Of a stretch of 64,000 nt of DNA, positions 62,049-64,000 are shown piece by piece (the stretch's first letter is position 1; each line of letters starts with the position of its first letter). The position numbers were made by a program, and so were the translations under genes. The notes beneath the pieces are model-generated. The model did not search any database and was not told where the DNA came from. It saw only the letters and a program-made list of their open reading frames with translations. Origin of the DNA: Pelagophyceae sp. CCMP2097 (Eukaryota; Sar; Pelagophyceae); assembly GCA_026770575.1 (NCBI GenBank), contig MU657165.1, positions 938,482 to 1,002,481 of the forward strand, given 5' to 3'.

Positions 62049-64000
62049 ATGAGTCGCTTGGCGCTCGGCGCGGCGGCGCGGGGCCGCGTCTTCGGGTCTG
62101 GCCCCGCGGGCGCCAACGCCAAGGGGGCCAACGAGGAAGGTGTCGTTCTCATGGTGACGAACCGCAAGCTGCGGCCGTCGAGCACGCTGCGTATGCGCTT
62201 CACGCTCGTCGGGTTCGGCTCGGACTGGACAGAGATCGCCGCGGTGGACGAGCGAGGTGCGCCTCGAGGCGTCGTGACTGCTTACCCATGGTATACGCTC
62301 GGGCCCCGACGAGCGTGAAGGGAGCGCGCCGCGTAACTGCTTGCCCATGGTATACGCTCGGCTTAGGGACGCTGTGGGCGTTCGACCTGCGGCGCGGGCG
62401 CGACGAGTACCGCGAGGTGGCCAGGCTGGGCCGCGCGACGGCGCTGTGCCTGGTGACGACGCGGGGCCGCACCGCCGTCGTCGTAGCCCTGTGCACGCCA
62501 AGAGCGCCAGCCGTCCACGTCTACGACTTTGCCACGGGTAAGCTGGAGTGCGTCGTCAAGGAGACGCACCGCGAGCTAATTTCGTCGATGGACGCGCACA
62601 AGACGGCGCCGCTGTTGGTTACCTGTACGCCGAGCCTCGTCCAACTTTGGGACCTCGCGCGAAACTGGACAAAGGTACGCAGATTCCTGCCGCTGCCGCA
62701 CCCCGGCGGCCGCGGACCGCCTTTCTAGCTCCAGACGGCGTCTTCCAAAGCGGCCGACATCGTCGCCGCCAAGTTCTCCGAGGACGTGAGTCGCCACTCG
62801 CGCGCGGCTGCGGCGTAATCGCGCGCGACAGCCGGCGGCGGGCGACGTCCTTGCCGTGCTCTACCGCGACGGCACGATCCGGACCTTGGACGCGCGGACG
62901 ATGGAGCCCACGGCGCGCTTCTCCTGCGCCAGCGCGCGCCCGCTCCGCTGCCTCGCAGTCTGCGGCGAAGACGTCGCCGGCGGCGGCCGCGGCCTCTACG
63001 AGTGGTCAGTCGGACTCGCCTGTATCGGCCCGGCAAGCGTGCTTGAGGACTCTCACCAGGCGCGTCGGCGAGGCCGGCTCTGAGTGCGCGCGGGTCTCCG
63101 AGCTGCCGCCGGGATGCGACGCCGCCGTGGACTTGTGCTACTCGCCCAAGACAGCGGAACTCCTCGCTCTCCTCGACGACGGCCGAGTCGTCGCCCTGCA
63201 GGACGACGGCCGCGGCTGCCTGGCGAGTCTCCTGCCAGCCACGCGTCGGAGACGCCCCGACACACTTTGCGTCTAGGCGGTCCAGTACGACGTCAAGCCG
63301 CGCGGCGCGTCGGCGGCGGTGGCGTTTGCCTTGGACGGTTCCGGCGAGACGCTCGTAATCGCGACGTCCGACGGCGGCCTCGTCGTCGTCGACACGCGCG
63401 TCGCGCGCAGCCGCGCCGCACGGGCCAAGATCCCGGGTGAGCGCCGCGCCACCCGCGGGGTCCGTCGAAGACGCGTTTTAGGCAGAGAGAACTTGCTGCT
63501 CGCCCAGAGGGTGCAGGCCGCCGCGAAGCCGGCGCCGCTCGCCTCCACGGACGCCGCGCGGGCTTCCCCGCAGGAAGAGGCGCCGAAGAAGAGCAAGCCG
63601 AAGAGGGCCGAGGCGCAGTGGCGGGCGCCGCTGCACCGCGCGCCGCAATTCGGCGGCGCGGCGCCAGACGACTCGCGTTTGCAACTCGACGAGCGTCGCG
63701 TGCGGTCCCTCCTCGCGCACAACGGCGAGTACCCCGCGAAGCACAGGACGGTGATATGGCGGTCGCTCCTCAGGCTGCCGGAGAACGACGCCGCGTTTTC
63801 TGAGCTGGCGTTTCACCTCGAATCGCAACCCAACGAGGACGACTGGGCGCCAGACGGCGACTCCCACTCGGACCCGGGCGCTTCTGCCGTTTCGGCCGCG
63901 CGCGACCGGCTCCAAGGCCTTTCGTGCGACAAGGTGCGCCATGGGCTGCTGCGCGTCGTCGGCGCGGCGGCGAGGTGGTGCCCCGCCGTCGGCGCCGCGA
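62049..64000 (+). CDS. TBC1D31: TBC1D31 (WDR67)-like protein, truncated by window end
   Basis: Seven exons are visible (62049-62256, 62367-62674, 62729-62785, 62832-63004, 63060-63222, 63277-63436, 63482 to the window edge), all closing in frame, with about 530 residues before the cut. The first half is a WD40 propeller (SDWTEIAAVDERGTLWAFDL, LLVTCTPSLVQLWDL, LAVLYRDGTIRTLDARTM, ETLVIATSDGGLVVVDTR). After a Lys/Ala-rich linker comes RRVRSLLAHNGEYPAKHRTV followed by IWRSLLRLPEN, the diagnostic start of the TBC domain of TBC1D31. That protein is a centriolar-satellite scaffold in animals. The fifth intron has a consensus GC donor (CTG then GCGAGT). Confidence 0.85.
62274..62361 (+). repeat. Direct repeat inside TBC1D31 intron 1
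   Basis: Two copies of a 29-base unit (GTGACTGCTTACCCATGGTA continuing TACGCTCGG, second copy with two changes) 59 bp apart. The second copy ends just before the 3' splice site. Confidence 0.85.

Overview
The window is a gene-dense, GC-rich nuclear segment from a photosynthetic eukaryote, most likely a heterokont (stramenopile) alga close to the pelagophytes such as Aureococcus. The evidence is a Psb31-type photosystem II extrinsic protein with a bipartite, twin-arginine presequence; other plastid-type presequences; flagellar and centriolar genes (CFAP70, TBC1D31); short introns; and an in-frame TGA gene that reads as a selenoprotein. The taxon is inferred; the gene identities come from reading motifs by eye. 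Exon borders were placed by splice sites plus reading-frame closure and could be off by a few bases.

Layout. 1-9.6 kb: CFAP70, an otubain deubiquitinase, prefoldin subunit 4, a phytol-kinase-like enzyme and a presequence-bearing pseudokinase. 9.7-15.2 kb: a class II (bacterial-type) HMG-CoA reductase, then three tightly packed minus-strand genes (thioesterase-like, HAD-like, EEP nuclease). 15.9-25.2 kb: a GT61-like glycosyltransferase, a CacyBP-like CS-domain protein, an unrecognised acidic protein, Psb31, a large secreted protein and a small orphan. 26-33.4 kb: a WNK kinase, a coiled-coil protein, a first copy of a tRNA-like interspersed repeat, a PAP/fibrillin protein and a small membrane protein. 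33.9-45.1 kb: a J-zinc-CS fusion, a small secreted protein with a duplicated signal peptide, a SAM-kinase, an ankyrin/3'-5' exonuclease and an AGC kinase/ankyrin fusion. 45.1-49 kb: the selenoprotein (thioredoxin-like plus hemerythrin-like) with a candidate SECIS, then snurportin-1. 49-56.4 kb: a full ABCC transporter, a beta-propeller-like protein and a DGAT2-family acyltransferase. 56.5-57.5 kb: two more repeat copies, with an assembly gap. 57.6-64 kb: an RRM/helical-repeat protein, a J/FF-domain protein, a small orphan and the start of TBC1D31.

There is no operon logic; genes are independent units, often 20-300 bp apart. Themes are RNA handling (snurportin, J/FF, EEP and DEDD nucleases, RRM), signalling kinases, plastid function and isoprenoid/lipid metabolism (HMGR, phytol kinase, PAP/fibrillin, DGAT2). 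About 11 of roughly 65 introns I could place appear to be GC-AG, far above the usual eukaryotic level. The most interesting items are the selenoprotein with its SECIS-like hairpin, the GC-AG introns, the class II HMGR, a thioesterase with its nucleophile replaced by alanine, and several unusual domain fusions.
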